Positions 34,930 to 43,827 of a stretch of DNA of 64,000 nucleotides are shown here, piece after piece; the first letter of the stretch is position 1; every line of letters starts with the position of its first letter. The notes beneath the pieces were generated by a model. The model worked only from the letters and a program-made list of their open reading frames with translations, made no database searches and was not told the DNA's origin. The stretch is from JACVCJ01 sp052437175 (GTDB taxonomy: Bacteria > Bacteroidota > Bacteroidia > CAIKAF01), in contig JBQVOK010000002.1 in NCBI GenBank assembly GCA_052437175.1, forward strand, positions 62,001 to 126,000, given 5' to 3'. The translations under genes were made by a program, and so were the position numbers.

Positions 34930-36102
34930 TCAGGAAGTATGTTTCGCCCGGTATTCAGAAGGCGTGTATCCTGTCTGTGCTTTGAAGTAGCGGTTGAACG
35001 AAGTTTTGGAATTAAACCCGCAGTGCAGGGCCAGATCTTCCAGGTTTTCGTTCTCCGGGGCCTGTTTCAGGAGTTCGGCACAGGCATGTTCTACGCGCAG
35101 CGCATTGATATACTGCGAAAAACTACTGTTATAATGCCGGCTGAACAACTGCGAAAGATGATGCCTCGGAATTTTCATGCGGGTGGCCAGGGTAGCCAGT
35201 GAGAGCGAGGGATCGAGATGGATCCTGTCGCCCTGCACCAGTTGTTCCAGGCGTGCGGCATAGGCAGCCAGCTGCGGCTCCGGCAGGGCCGATTTGCGGT
35301 AGGGACCCGCCTCTTCCTCCTCCTCTGCACCCCGTTCTTCCCCGGGCGCGGTTTCTTCTTCCGCTTCCTCTTCCGGCGCTTCCGGGAATAGCGCTTCCGG
35401 TCCCTTATAGAGGTAATCGCTGTTGTACTTAAAAATATAGATGGCCACACAAAGCAGGGCCAGGTAAATGTTCAGGATCAGGAAAGACATGCTCTTGAGC
35501 GAGCGTGAGGGCCCCGGCACCAGGTAATTGAAGAGAATGATGAGAAAAAGGGCAGCTACCAGGAAAAGCAGCAGACCGAAGGTGGAAAAAAGCTGCTTGA
35601 GCCGGCCCTGGCGTTCGGCACCCTGTATCAGCAGGCCCCACACCATGTAAGAGGCCATGGAAATGCCCGTGACCGAATACATGATCACCCCGTAGTAGGC
35701 ATAGAGGTTCTCCCGCAGGCTGCGCGAAAAGTAGAGCGGAGCCCCCAGTACCAGGAAGATAAAGAACGGGATGGAATGCAGCAGTACCTGTCCGCGGCTC
35801 AGTTTACGGCCCAGGGCCGCCAAAAAGCCGAAATAGAAATACGGACCGTACATGAGGCCAAGCGGTAAACCACGTTCGAGCCAGGGTTTGTCCAGGAAAA
35901 ACTGTTGCGTAACAAAGGCACAGAGAATGTGAAAAGCGATATATGCAGAGACCGAAAGCAGTACTTTTTCGAAGGGATTACGCTCCCGGCGCAGCAACAG
36001 GTATATATTAACCATACACAGGGTAAGGCCCCCGATCTCGAGCAGGGCTAAAAAGGGCAGGTGATTTACTTCGAGCTGTATGTATTTGACGGTATCCTCC
36101 AT
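34930..36102 (-). CDS. Membrane-anchored AraC family regulator, copy 1
   Basis: A 390-residue protein. Residues 1 to about 225 hold seven predicted membrane segments, beginning LPFLALLEIGGLTLCMVNIYLLL. A very acidic linker (about 240-270, rich in Glu) follows. The last 110 residues form an AraC-type double helix-turn-helix (LATLATRMKIPRHHLSQLFS; ALHCGFNSKTSFNRYFKAQT followed by GYTPSEYR). Membrane-embedded AraC proteins are common in Bacteroidota and sense unknown signals. It lies 17 bases behind its paralogue. Confidence 0.92.
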   Translation of the reverse strand: MEDTVKYIQLEVNHLPFLALLEIGGLTLCMVNIYLLLRRERNPFEKVLLSVSAYIAFHILCAFVTQQFFLDKPWLERGLPLGLMYGPYFYFGFLAALGRKLSRGQVLLHSIPFFIFLVLGAPLYFSRSLRENLYAYYGVIMYSVTGISMASYMVWGLLIQGAERQGRLKQLFSTFGLLLFLVAALFLIILFNYLVPGPSRSLKSMSFLILNIYLALLCVAIYIFKYNSDYLYKGPEALFPEAPEEEAEEETAPGEERGAEEEEEAGPYRKSALPEPQLAAYAARLEQLVQGDRIHLDPSLSLATLATRMKIPRHHLSQLFSRHYNSSFSQYINALRVEHACAELLKQAPENENLEDLALHCGFNSKTSFNRYFKAQTGYTPSEYRAKHTS

Positions 36103-36119
36103 AATGGCTGTTCTGCCGG

Positions 36120-37211
36120 CTACGCGGGCACCGGAGCGCAGCGTTCGCGGTACTCGGACGGAGTAAATCCTGTTTGTGCTTTAAAATACTGGTTAAAGGA
36201 GGTTTTGGAATTGAAGCCGCACTCATAAGCGAGCGATTCAATGGTAAGCTCCTCTGTACCATCGGTCCGCATAAGTTCTTTGGCATAGGCAATGCGATAC
36301 TCTGCAACAAATCTGTAAAAATTTTTACACTCATGCACATTAAAAACCTGTGACAGATGATGCTGTGCAATGCCGGTGCTGCGCGAAAGCAGTTCGAGCG
36401 AAAGATTGGGATTCAGGAACAAGCGGGTCTCACGCAATATCTCGTGTACCGTTTGCGTATAGATATTAAGCTGTGCTTCGCTCAGGTACGACCTGCGTGC
36501 TGCTTTTCTTTCCTCTGCCGGCACATATATGGTGGCAGGCGCATCGCCGGCCGGCTGTACACGTGTTTTGAGGCGTTGCAGGTACATATAGCGCATTACC
36601 AGCATAAAGGCCACGCTGAGCAGCACAAAGATCAGCACATGCATATTCACCCCAAAATCGAGACCCGGTACACTGGCCTCGAATATAAAAAAGCCCAGCA
36701 ACAGGGCCGAAAGTACAAATACCACTTCCAGCTGTTCTTTCAGCGAGGTGAGGGACAGATCTTTGCCTTTTACGGGATAGCGGCGTTTTTCGAGTTCTAT
36801 ACACAGCGGGTAGGCCAGGAAAGAGGCCAGGGCCAGGAGACAGCTCATGTGGTACGAGAGCAGTAACGGACTTCCCGCAGGGCGGAAAAGTTCGCCCCAG
36901 ATCATATACAGTACGGTAGTAGCCATAAAAGGCAGGCAATGCAACAGTATCTCTGCCGCAGGTGCCGGACGCCGGGTATTCTCGCGGTATATGAAATACA
37001 GCAGCGGACCGTACAGCAGGGAGAGCGGTGTACCCGTTTCCGTAAATTCCGGGAAACCGGGCAGGAACTCCGTGGCACGGTATAAGGTATGGCTGAAGCC
37101 GATCACCAGCATCATGTACAGGTAGCGGGCCGGCTGCGGCTTCCGCATCAGTAGTACACAGGCCAGTGTAGCCAGCGCGATATGTAATATCCAGATAAGG
37201 GCCATGTTCAT
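36120..37211 (-). CDS. Membrane-anchored AraC family regulator, copy 2
   Basis: A 363-residue paralogue of the next gene: seven predicted membrane segments in the first 215 residues and a C-terminal AraC domain (LELLSRSTGIAQHHLSQVFN; YECGFNSKTSFNQYFKAQTG, then FTPSEYRERC). The frame runs up to 37256, but the ATG at 37211 (MNMALIWILHIAL) gives the natural start at the first membrane helix. The recognition helices of both proteins are nearly the same, suggesting overlapping target sites. Confidence 0.9.
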   Translation of the reverse strand: MNMALIWILHIALATLACVLLMRKPQPARYLYMMLVIGFSHTLYRATEFLPGFPEFTETGTPLSLLYGPLLYFIYRENTRRPAPAAEILLHCLPFMATTVLYMIWGELFRPAGSPLLLSYHMSCLLALASFLAYPLCIELEKRRYPVKGKDLSLTSLKEQLEVVFVLSALLLGFFIFEASVPGLDFGVNMHVLIFVLLSVAFMLVMRYMYLQRLKTRVQPAGDAPATIYVPAEERKAARRSYLSEAQLNIYTQTVHEILRETRLFLNPNLSLELLSRSTGIAQHHLSQVFNVHECKNFYRFVAEYRIAYAKELMRTDGTEELTIESLAYECGFNSKTSFNQYFKAQTGFTPSEYRERCAPVPA

Positions 37212-37552
37212 ATATAAGGACTTTGGTTTTCGGAACCGCGGACAAAACATTGCCACCCAGCCCCTGGAAGCCGGAATGATGATGATCTGCCAGAATGTAT
37301 ACTATGCATGGTGACTTACAGGTTACCGCTATATGCAATAACACGCAAGCATCCGGGTGAGCTTATCAACGGATGGATCGCGGGTGTGAGGGCATATAGC
37401 AGGGTTATACTATAATGGCACAAAAGTACATATTCAGTGTTACCATAGCAATAAAACAAAGGGGCTTATGCATGAATTGCGTGATTTTTGACATGAACTG
37501 TATGATATTCTGCATACTGCACCTGAAAATCAGGTATTTTTACGCATCAGAT
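37212..37552. other. Intergenic region upstream of the AraC pair
   Basis: No gene supported. It holds the minus-strand promoter at 37421-37451 and a perfect ACCTGA-AAA-TCAGGT palindrome at 37521-37535, which is followed by ATTTTT on the plus strand. The palindrome lies just past the LytTR gene end and could be a weak terminator or a binding site. Confidence 0.55.
37421..37451 (-). promoter_or_regulatory. Promoter candidate for the AraC pair
   Basis: On the minus strand TTG (37449-37451), 20 bases, then TACTTTTG (37421-37428), a perfect -7 box. The leader to the ATG at 37211 would be about 205 bases, long enough for control elements. Confidence 0.5.
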
Positions 37553-38284
37553 TCAGCGGGCTTTTAAGTAGGAAAGCAGCGCCGAATAAGCCCCGCGGCC
37601 CAGCAGTACATGTTCCGTGATCCCCGTATGCTGCATAATAACGGTATGGTCTTTATGAATGAACCCGCCTACCTTTGTTTCGTTTAAGATAACAAAGCGC
37701 CCGGCCCGGATAAAAGGCTTCCCGTTCAGGAGTTTTTCTGCCTCTCCCAGCGAGATGTGCAGCATTTCGTGTTCTCCGCCGGTCTTTACCAGTTCGGCAC
37801 GCCGCCCGGAGGCTTTCAGGTACAGTATCTCATCGCGCCGGATACGCAGCACGCCTATCGCGGCAGGCACATCTATATACGCAGTTTCATCTTCTGCCTG
37901 TGCTGTGTTTTTCCCGGATTCCAGTATTTCCCTCAGTACCGATCCCAGTTCATCCATATCTACCGGCTTGGTAATATAGGCCCGGGCATGCATGCGCCAG
38001 GCCGATTGTACAAAATGAAAATCCCGGTGCCCCGATACCACGATCACTTCGGGTTTCAGTCCCTCGAGACGAATGGTCTTCAGCAGTTCCAGGCCGTGCA
38101 TACCCGGCATCTGCATGTCCAGGAAGACCAGGTCTGTATCCGTATGCATACGCAGGTATTCCAGGCCTTCGGAAGCCGTGTGTACCCTATCGGTTCTCGC
38201 TTCCGGGATCAGCGTTTCCAGCTTCAGTTTAAGCATTTCGGCCAGCATGGGCTCATCGTCAATGATCAGGCAGCGCATGGTCAT
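37553..38284 (-). CDS. LytTR family response regulator
   Basis: A 243-residue regulator with a receiver domain (MTMRCLIIDDEP start, phospho-acceptor D56 in VFLDMQMPG, K in AYITKPVD) and a C-terminal LytTR DNA-binding domain (ILYLKASGRRAELVKTGGEH to GRFVILNETKVGG). The ATG at 38284 overlaps the kinase stop as ATGA, so the two are coupled; an ATG at 38278 is an alternative. It is the cognate partner of the upstream kinase. Confidence 0.95.
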   Translation of the reverse strand: MTMRCLIIDDEPMLAEMLKLKLETLIPEARTDRVHTASEGLEYLRMHTDTDLVFLDMQMPGMHGLELLKTIRLEGLKPEVIVVSGHRDFHFVQSAWRMHARAYITKPVDMDELGSVLREILESGKNTAQAEDETAYIDVPAAIGVLRIRRDEILYLKASGRRAELVKTGGEHEMLHISLGEAEKLLNGKPFIRAGRFVILNETKVGGFIHKDHTVIMQHTGITEHVLLGRGAYSALLSYLKAR

Positions 38285-41205
38285 AAAATAATCAGGTTGG
38301 GTAATTCCCGTTCCGACAGCCACAGGATACAACGGGTACCCGCCGTTTTTCCGTCAGCACCGGGTATGGGTTTCATTTCAAAGCGGCCATAGAGCAGTTT
38401 TTGTCTGCGCAGGAGTTCCAGTTGTTCTTTCAGCATTTGCAGGCCGAATCCGGTGCCCGCTGTAGACGGGTCTGCGCCCGGCCCCGGACCGTTATCCTCC
38501 ACGATGATCTGCAGAACGGCCTCCCGCTGTAAAATTTGTATACGAATCAGACCTCCTTTCCCGCGAGGGATCACACCGTGTTTAACCGCATTCTCCACCA
38601 GGGTATGTACGATCATATTCGGTACCGGGAAATTTTTGTCCGTTCCCTGCCCGATCTCCGTTTCAAACCTGAATTCTTCCGGCAGGCGCAGTTTTTCCAG
38701 GTCCAGGAAGCTCTCGGCATATTCCAGCTCATCTTTCAGTGGTCGCAGCGCCTGGTGGGCTTCCCGCAGGGTAAGGGTATTAAACCGGTTGAACAGGGTA
38801 AAATAGCGGTTGATGGCCCTTGTATCGCCTTTTGTAACCAGGTATTCGAGAATCGACAGCACATTGCTGGTATAATGGGGTATGTTCTTGGCCCGGTTGA
38901 TGCGCAGCTGCAGCTGGTAATATTCGAAATACAGCATACGGCGGCGGTTACGGGCGCGCAGTACCGATGCCGTGATCCATACCGTGCCCGCCAGAACGAA
39001 GGCGATGAGCAGCAGGCGAAAAGCCAGGCGCTGGTACCATTCGGGATGTACGCGGAAGGAAAGTTCCAGCGGTGCGCCCCATTCAAGACCATTGCTGCTG
39101 GCCTCTATGCGCAGGGTATACCCCCCCGGATGCAGTCCGCCGAATACCAGGTTATCCGATCCGGTGTACTGTACCGGCTGTCCGTTAAGGCTATACCGGT
39201 ATCGGGGCCTGCGTCCCCCGGAATAATCGTAGGTGGAAAAGGCCAGGTCGATCCCTCCCGTGGATGCCGGAACGGCCGATCCACCCACAGGCGTATTTAG
39301 CGTTATATTTCCCTTTGTACGTACCGAGGTAAAATGCAGGGACGGCCCCTTACGCTGCTCTTTTTGATATGCCGGGTCGAAGGGTATACGAAAAACGCCG
39401 TTATTGGCACCTGCCAGCAAAGTTTTAGTATAGGCATCGTAGGCTATGGCATACGTATGTCCTGCAAAAAAATGATCGTAACGATCGATGAGCCAGGGCT
39501 CTCCCCCGTCCAGCACCAGTATACCTTTTGATGTGCCGAATGCCAGGCAGGACGGCGACACCTGTACATAACAATATACGCTGGCGTCCGCTGCGATCAC
39601 ACGTTCTGTTTCTACCCCGCCCGATAAGCCCCTGCGCATTACGTACAGCCCCCCGGACGTACCCAGGAACACCTGTTTCCCGCTGCTGCATACGGTAAAT
39701 ACGTTGAAACCCGGTAGTATGTGCCCGGCATATTCCATATTTTTCGTATACACATAAACACCATTGGTGGTCGCCGCCAGGTAATAATTGTCATACATGC
39801 CGAAATCTTTTACCGAACCGCTGAATTCCGGCGGGTAAGGGATCTGTACCTGTCGTTTCAGCACCGGAACTGCCCCCTGCAGGGCATACTCCCTGAATTC
39901 TCCTTCATTGGTGGCCATCAGCAGGCTTTCTCCGAAGATACCGAGTGCCCGGGCCGGCAGTTCCACCACATTACCCAGTATATCGTTCTTCAGTACGGCA
40001 AGATCTGTGATCACGCTGGAATTGGCAATGTAAAACGTGCCTTTATGCCGTATGATCTTACGTATATAGGTTACATGCTCCTGTGCAATATTGAGTGTAA
40101 TTTTATCGAGCGAGCGCTCACGGAGCCGGTACAGTCCCGTATTGGTGCCGATCAGTGTTAAGCGGGGATCCACGTACATAGAAACGGTGTTGGAGGGTGC
40201 CGAGCGTTCGAATACCCGGTCCCGGTAAGGATCGTAAGCATAGATCTGTATGCCCGAGCCATAGGTGGCAAACCACATATCGCCGCCGTGGTCTTCGTAA
40301 AAGCGGGTCACCATAATGTTCTGCGCCATCGGTTCTACTTCGGCACTGTCGGCCGCAGAGAAATGCAATCTGTGTACCGTACCGTTACCGCTGATCGACC
40401 AGGTCCATACATCGCCCCGGCTGTCGCGGAACAGGTGCTGGTTATACCCCAGGATAAAAGGCTCGGCCGTGTGTACGGCTTGCATTGTCTTTTGTTTTTT
40501 GTCAAGAGTATACAGTGCATGTTTGTAGTTCAGCAGCAGGTCTCCGCCCCGGTCGATGAGCGCATACACTTCGTTGTACGGGATGTTCACGGGTGCGTAG
40601 GGAATGGACCGGGAGCCTTCCATATAGTACAGTCCGTTGTAGGAAAGGGCCCATATTCCCCCTTCCGCGCGCGGAGCGATCAGTTCCATATCAACCGGTG
40701 GTTTTCCCGTAAACTGCCGGCTGCGTACATCGAACGTATGCAGTTTACGGCTTACGGTCAACAGGTACACGTAAGGCCAGGCATGAATGATGCGGTATAC
40801 ATTGAGCGGGAACCCGGCCCGCAGTGTATACACGGGCCCTGTATCGCGCCATACGCATACGCCCTGCTGTGTACCCACCCAGAGGTTGCCATAGGGGTCG
40901 GGGCTCAGCACCAGTACCCGGTTCGAGGGCAGTCCGTCGGAAACGGTATAGTTATGGAAACTGTTGCCGTCGTAGCTGCAGAGTCCGTTCTCCGTAGCTA
41001 TCCAGGTAAGTCCCGAGGAGGTCTGCACCATATCGTATACGTTTACATGCGGCAGGCCGTCTGTAATGGAACGCGGCGGCGGTCCCCCGGCCCGTACGCT
41101 CCGGCCTGAGGCCAGTATAAACAACAGGCCCAGCAGCGTTCTTACAGGTATCGCGGAGGCATGGCGGCGCCCCGCGGCTTTTTCCTCTGAGGCATTCTTC
41201 ATCAT
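38281..41205 (-). CDS. RegProp/Y_Y_Y sensor histidine kinase of the LytS-type
   Basis: A 974-residue membrane sensor: signal sequence (to about 40), two-component-regulator propeller repeats (e.g. GLTWIATENGLCSYDG and GNLWVGTQQGVCVW) to about residue 640, a Y_Y_Y domain (about 660-735, ending FRVHPEWYQ), one membrane helix (about 738-758), then a His_kinase/HATPase region. The phospho-acceptor is H777 in NIPHYTSNVLSILEYL; the usual PHFLFN core is altered to PHYTSN. N box HTLVENAVKHG and G boxes VEDNGPG and GTGFGLQ are intact. In Bacteroidota such sensors read carbohydrate or surface cues; the ligand here is unknown. Confidence 0.92.
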   Translation of the reverse strand: MMKNASEEKAAGRRHASAIPVRTLLGLLFILASGRSVRAGGPPPRSITDGLPHVNVYDMVQTSSGLTWIATENGLCSYDGNSFHNYTVSDGLPSNRVLVLSPDPYGNLWVGTQQGVCVWRDTGPVYTLRAGFPLNVYRIIHAWPYVYLLTVSRKLHTFDVRSRQFTGKPPVDMELIAPRAEGGIWALSYNGLYYMEGSRSIPYAPVNIPYNEVYALIDRGGDLLLNYKHALYTLDKKQKTMQAVHTAEPFILGYNQHLFRDSRGDVWTWSISGNGTVHRLHFSAADSAEVEPMAQNIMVTRFYEDHGGDMWFATYGSGIQIYAYDPYRDRVFERSAPSNTVSMYVDPRLTLIGTNTGLYRLRERSLDKITLNIAQEHVTYIRKIIRHKGTFYIANSSVITDLAVLKNDILGNVVELPARALGIFGESLLMATNEGEFREYALQGAVPVLKRQVQIPYPPEFSGSVKDFGMYDNYYLAATTNGVYVYTKNMEYAGHILPGFNVFTVCSSGKQVFLGTSGGLYVMRRGLSGGVETERVIAADASVYCYVQVSPSCLAFGTSKGILVLDGGEPWLIDRYDHFFAGHTYAIAYDAYTKTLLAGANNGVFRIPFDPAYQKEQRKGPSLHFTSVRTKGNITLNTPVGGSAVPASTGGIDLAFSTYDYSGGRRPRYRYSLNGQPVQYTGSDNLVFGGLHPGGYTLRIEASSNGLEWGAPLELSFRVHPEWYQRLAFRLLLIAFVLAGTVWITASVLRARNRRRMLYFEYYQLQLRINRAKNIPHYTSNVLSILEYLVTKGDTRAINRYFTLFNRFNTLTLREAHQALRPLKDELEYAESFLDLEKLRLPEEFRFETEIGQGTDKNFPVPNMIVHTLVENAVKHGVIPRGKGGLIRIQILQREAVLQIIVEDNGPGPGADPSTAGTGFGLQMLKEQLELLRRQKLLYGRFEMKPIPGADGKTAGTRCILWLSERELPNLIIL

Positions 41206-41253
41206 CAGGATTCACAGTTATGAAAGGGCTTGCAAAGAGGGTCGAACGCCGTG

Positions 41254-41261
41254 CAAAATTA
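41254..41261 (-). promoter_or_regulatory. -7 box (TAATTTTG) of the kinase-regulator operon
   Basis: A perfect minus-strand TAnnTTTG box 48 bases before the kinase start codon; no good -33 TTTG is visible. Confidence 0.5.
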
Positions 41262-41400
41262 TACCAAAACAAGAACCACCTGCGGCATTCGACGAATGCA
41301 GGTGCCATGGGGAAAATAAGTGGAGAGGCTACTAAATTAAGAAAGTACGGCGGACCTGCAAAAAAATTTACACGACCGGCAGGGCACATTTTCCGGGCAA

Positions 41401-41431
41401 AAAAAAACTTCCCCCGGAAAGGAGGAAGTTT
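41401..41431 (-). terminator. Intrinsic terminator of the ppiD-like gene
   Basis: On the minus strand AAACTTCC and GGAAGTTT arms, followed by a run of T. It follows the stop of the foldase gene. Confidence 0.8.
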
Positions 41432-41452
41432 CTCTGGAAATATGGTTCTTTT

Positions 41453-43609
41453 TTACTGGTACAGTTTGTAACGCATGTCGCGGGCCTTGGCATCTTCCAG
41501 GATCACGCGCTGCAGATCGTTCATGGCACGTTGTGAGGCCATAGAGCTGAACTGGGCTTTCATCGATGGTTCGATCGCCGGCGGAGGCGTTCCGTTGGTC
41601 CGGGAATCCACCACCAGTACATATACACCGCCGCGGCCTTTGATGGGGCCTACCAGTTTACCCTGGGCAGCACCGGCAGCAGCACCCAGCAGGGCCGGAT
41701 CGTTACCTACGCCCGGTACGTTATAGGCGTTCATGCTCACGCTTCCGCTCTGGTTCACCGGGCTCTTGGCCGCAGTAGCCACCGCATCGATACTTCCGCC
41801 GGCCATGGCGGCTTTCAGCTGTTCGCTGAACTGGGCCGCTTTTTTATCGCGGATGGCCAGGGCCTTAAAGGTAGCGTCGTCGCGGATATCGTCCAGTTTC
41901 GGGATACCCGGCTCACGGGCCGAAGTAATGATCATTACCACGTATTTATCGCCGATCAGTTCCAGTTCGCTTACTTTGCCTTTTTCATTGGTAAAGGCCC
42001 AGTTGATCATTTTACGTGAATTTTCCACGCCGGAAAGACCGGTGGATGATTCGCGCAGCTGCTCGTCGCGAACGAGGTATTTACCGCTTTTCTGCAGTTT
42101 TTCAAAATCTTCTGTCGTCTGTGCGGCACCCAGGAAGTTATTGGCTTCAGCGAAAGCCAGGGCCTGGCCGTCGTCGGTACGGATCTCCTTGGAAAGATAA
42201 GCCAGCATCACCTGTTTCTGCGGAGCCGTTTTGGCTTCTACGTTCACAATGGCGTAACCGGTGGGCAGGCTCAGCATACGCAGGGTACCTGCGGGCTGAG
42301 CAAAGATACTGTCGAAGATCGGCGCCGTAGCGATCAGTTCCCAGCTGATCCATCCGCCGGGCTGAATAAAGCCGGAATCCTGTTTCAGGGCCGGGTCATC
42401 GTTCTGAATGGCTGCGATGGCTTTTACCGGGGCGCCGCCTTTCACCAGGTTCATCAGGGAATCGGCTTTGGCCTTGGCATTAGGCACATCCTTACCCTCG
42501 GCATCTTTATTGGCAATGAAGATCATGCGGGCCTTGGCGCTGTCGGGCATCAGGCGCTCGCGCATCTTCTTGGCAAAGGTAAAGTGGTTCGCATCTACGT
42601 ACGGACCGGCAACCGTGCCGTTGGCCGCGTTGAAGATAACCGAGTCGATGCTGCGGGAGATCTTGTCGCGTTTTACGTAAGTGGGATCGTTGCGCACATC
42701 GGAATGTTCGTTGATGAAAGCCGTATCGCTTTTAGAAGCCGCAAACTGCTCGCGCAGCTCGTTCAGAGCTTTCAGGGACTCGGCCGAGTCTTTTTTAGAC
42801 GGCATGATACGGAACAGTCCGAATTTAACCGTACGAACGGCTTCGGTGGATTTAAAGCGGTATTTCTGTTCGTCGTACGTCTTTTTATAGTCTTCATCCG
42901 TCAGCTGAACGGTGCTGTCCGGTGTTTCGAAATAGTTCTTACCTACAAAACGGAAAGAGAAGTTCGTGGCATCGTCGGCAAATTGTGCCTGGATCTCACG
43001 GGTAGTTACCTGCAGACCTTTCTGGATCATGGTGGTATACTTGGTAAGCAGGCGGTTCTGTTCTACCTGCTGCTCAAAACGTCTCCACTGTTCGCGCTGT
43101 AATTTCCACTGCTCCAGCTGATCTTCCGGCACGGCAGATTCATCGGCGAAGGTATTGATCGTCTGTTCCAGGGCGGCCACGTTGAACTGACCGGTAGCCG
43201 GATCGGTGAACTGCTGACGTACGGAAGGATCGATGAATTTTCCGCCGAAAGCGTCGTCGAGTTCTGCTTTACCTACGCTGAGACCGAGTGCTTTCAGGCG
43301 TTTGGCAAAAATAAACTTATATTGGTATTCGCTCCAGAGCTGATCAGCGATGGAATTGCGTACTTCGTCGGTAAACTCCATTTCGGGGTTTACACTCTGG
43401 TAAAAACGCTCCAGCTGGTCCAGTTCCAGCGAATAACGGTCGGCTTTTACCGTTTCGCCGTCGAAACTGCCGACGGTATTCCGGTCACCTTCCATAAAAT
43501 AAGCACCGCTGGTCAGGAAATCCCCGAGGATAAAGGCGAGCAGGGCCACTCCTACAAAGATAATGATGAGAATTCCCATACGGCTTCGAATCTTTCCAAT
43601 AACTGCCAT
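41453..43609 (-). CDS. PpiD/SurA-like periplasmic peptidyl-prolyl isomerase
   Basis: A 718-residue protein with one N-terminal membrane anchor (about residues 12-32, ILIIIFVGVALLAFILGDFL), an N-terminal SurA_N-like chaperone region, a parvulin-type isomerase segment in the middle, and a long helical C-terminal part. The layout MAVIGKIRSR then anchor is typical of Bacteroidota PpiD homologues, which help fold outer-membrane and exported proteins. The cargo-rich neighbourhood fits but the gene is transcribed alone. Confidence 0.88.
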   Translation of the reverse strand: MAVIGKIRSRMGILIIIFVGVALLAFILGDFLTSGAYFMEGDRNTVGSFDGETVKADRYSLELDQLERFYQSVNPEMEFTDEVRNSIADQLWSEYQYKFIFAKRLKALGLSVGKAELDDAFGGKFIDPSVRQQFTDPATGQFNVAALEQTINTFADESAVPEDQLEQWKLQREQWRRFEQQVEQNRLLTKYTTMIQKGLQVTTREIQAQFADDATNFSFRFVGKNYFETPDSTVQLTDEDYKKTYDEQKYRFKSTEAVRTVKFGLFRIMPSKKDSAESLKALNELREQFAASKSDTAFINEHSDVRNDPTYVKRDKISRSIDSVIFNAANGTVAGPYVDANHFTFAKKMRERLMPDSAKARMIFIANKDAEGKDVPNAKAKADSLMNLVKGGAPVKAIAAIQNDDPALKQDSGFIQPGGWISWELIATAPIFDSIFAQPAGTLRMLSLPTGYAIVNVEAKTAPQKQVMLAYLSKEIRTDDGQALAFAEANNFLGAAQTTEDFEKLQKSGKYLVRDEQLRESSTGLSGVENSRKMINWAFTNEKGKVSELELIGDKYVVMIITSAREPGIPKLDDIRDDATFKALAIRDKKAAQFSEQLKAAMAGGSIDAVATAAKSPVNQSGSVSMNAYNVPGVGNDPALLGAAAGAAQGKLVGPIKGRGGVYVLVVDSRTNGTPPPAIEPSMKAQFSSMASQRAMNDLQRVILEDAKARDMRYKLYQ

Positions 43610-43827
43610 ATATATAGTTCTATTCTAAAATTAGGGGGCGAATATACACGCAAATTTTTCAATTAGAAAATAATTAAAGACGCGATTGTTCATTTGTTTA
43701 AAAAAAGTTATCTGCCGGACAGTTTCAGGCATCCGTTTCGGCCCGGGCAGATTTCTACGGTCTTTTTTGGCTCTTTTTGGTTTTTTTTGCCTGCAATTCC
43801 GTAAAAAAGCAGAATTTTGCACTAATT

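Noticed and set aside
37521..37540. ACCTGA-AAA-TCAGGT followed by ATTTTT as a plus-strand terminator
   Set aside because: No plus-strand gene precedes it; kept only as a note within the intergenic entry.
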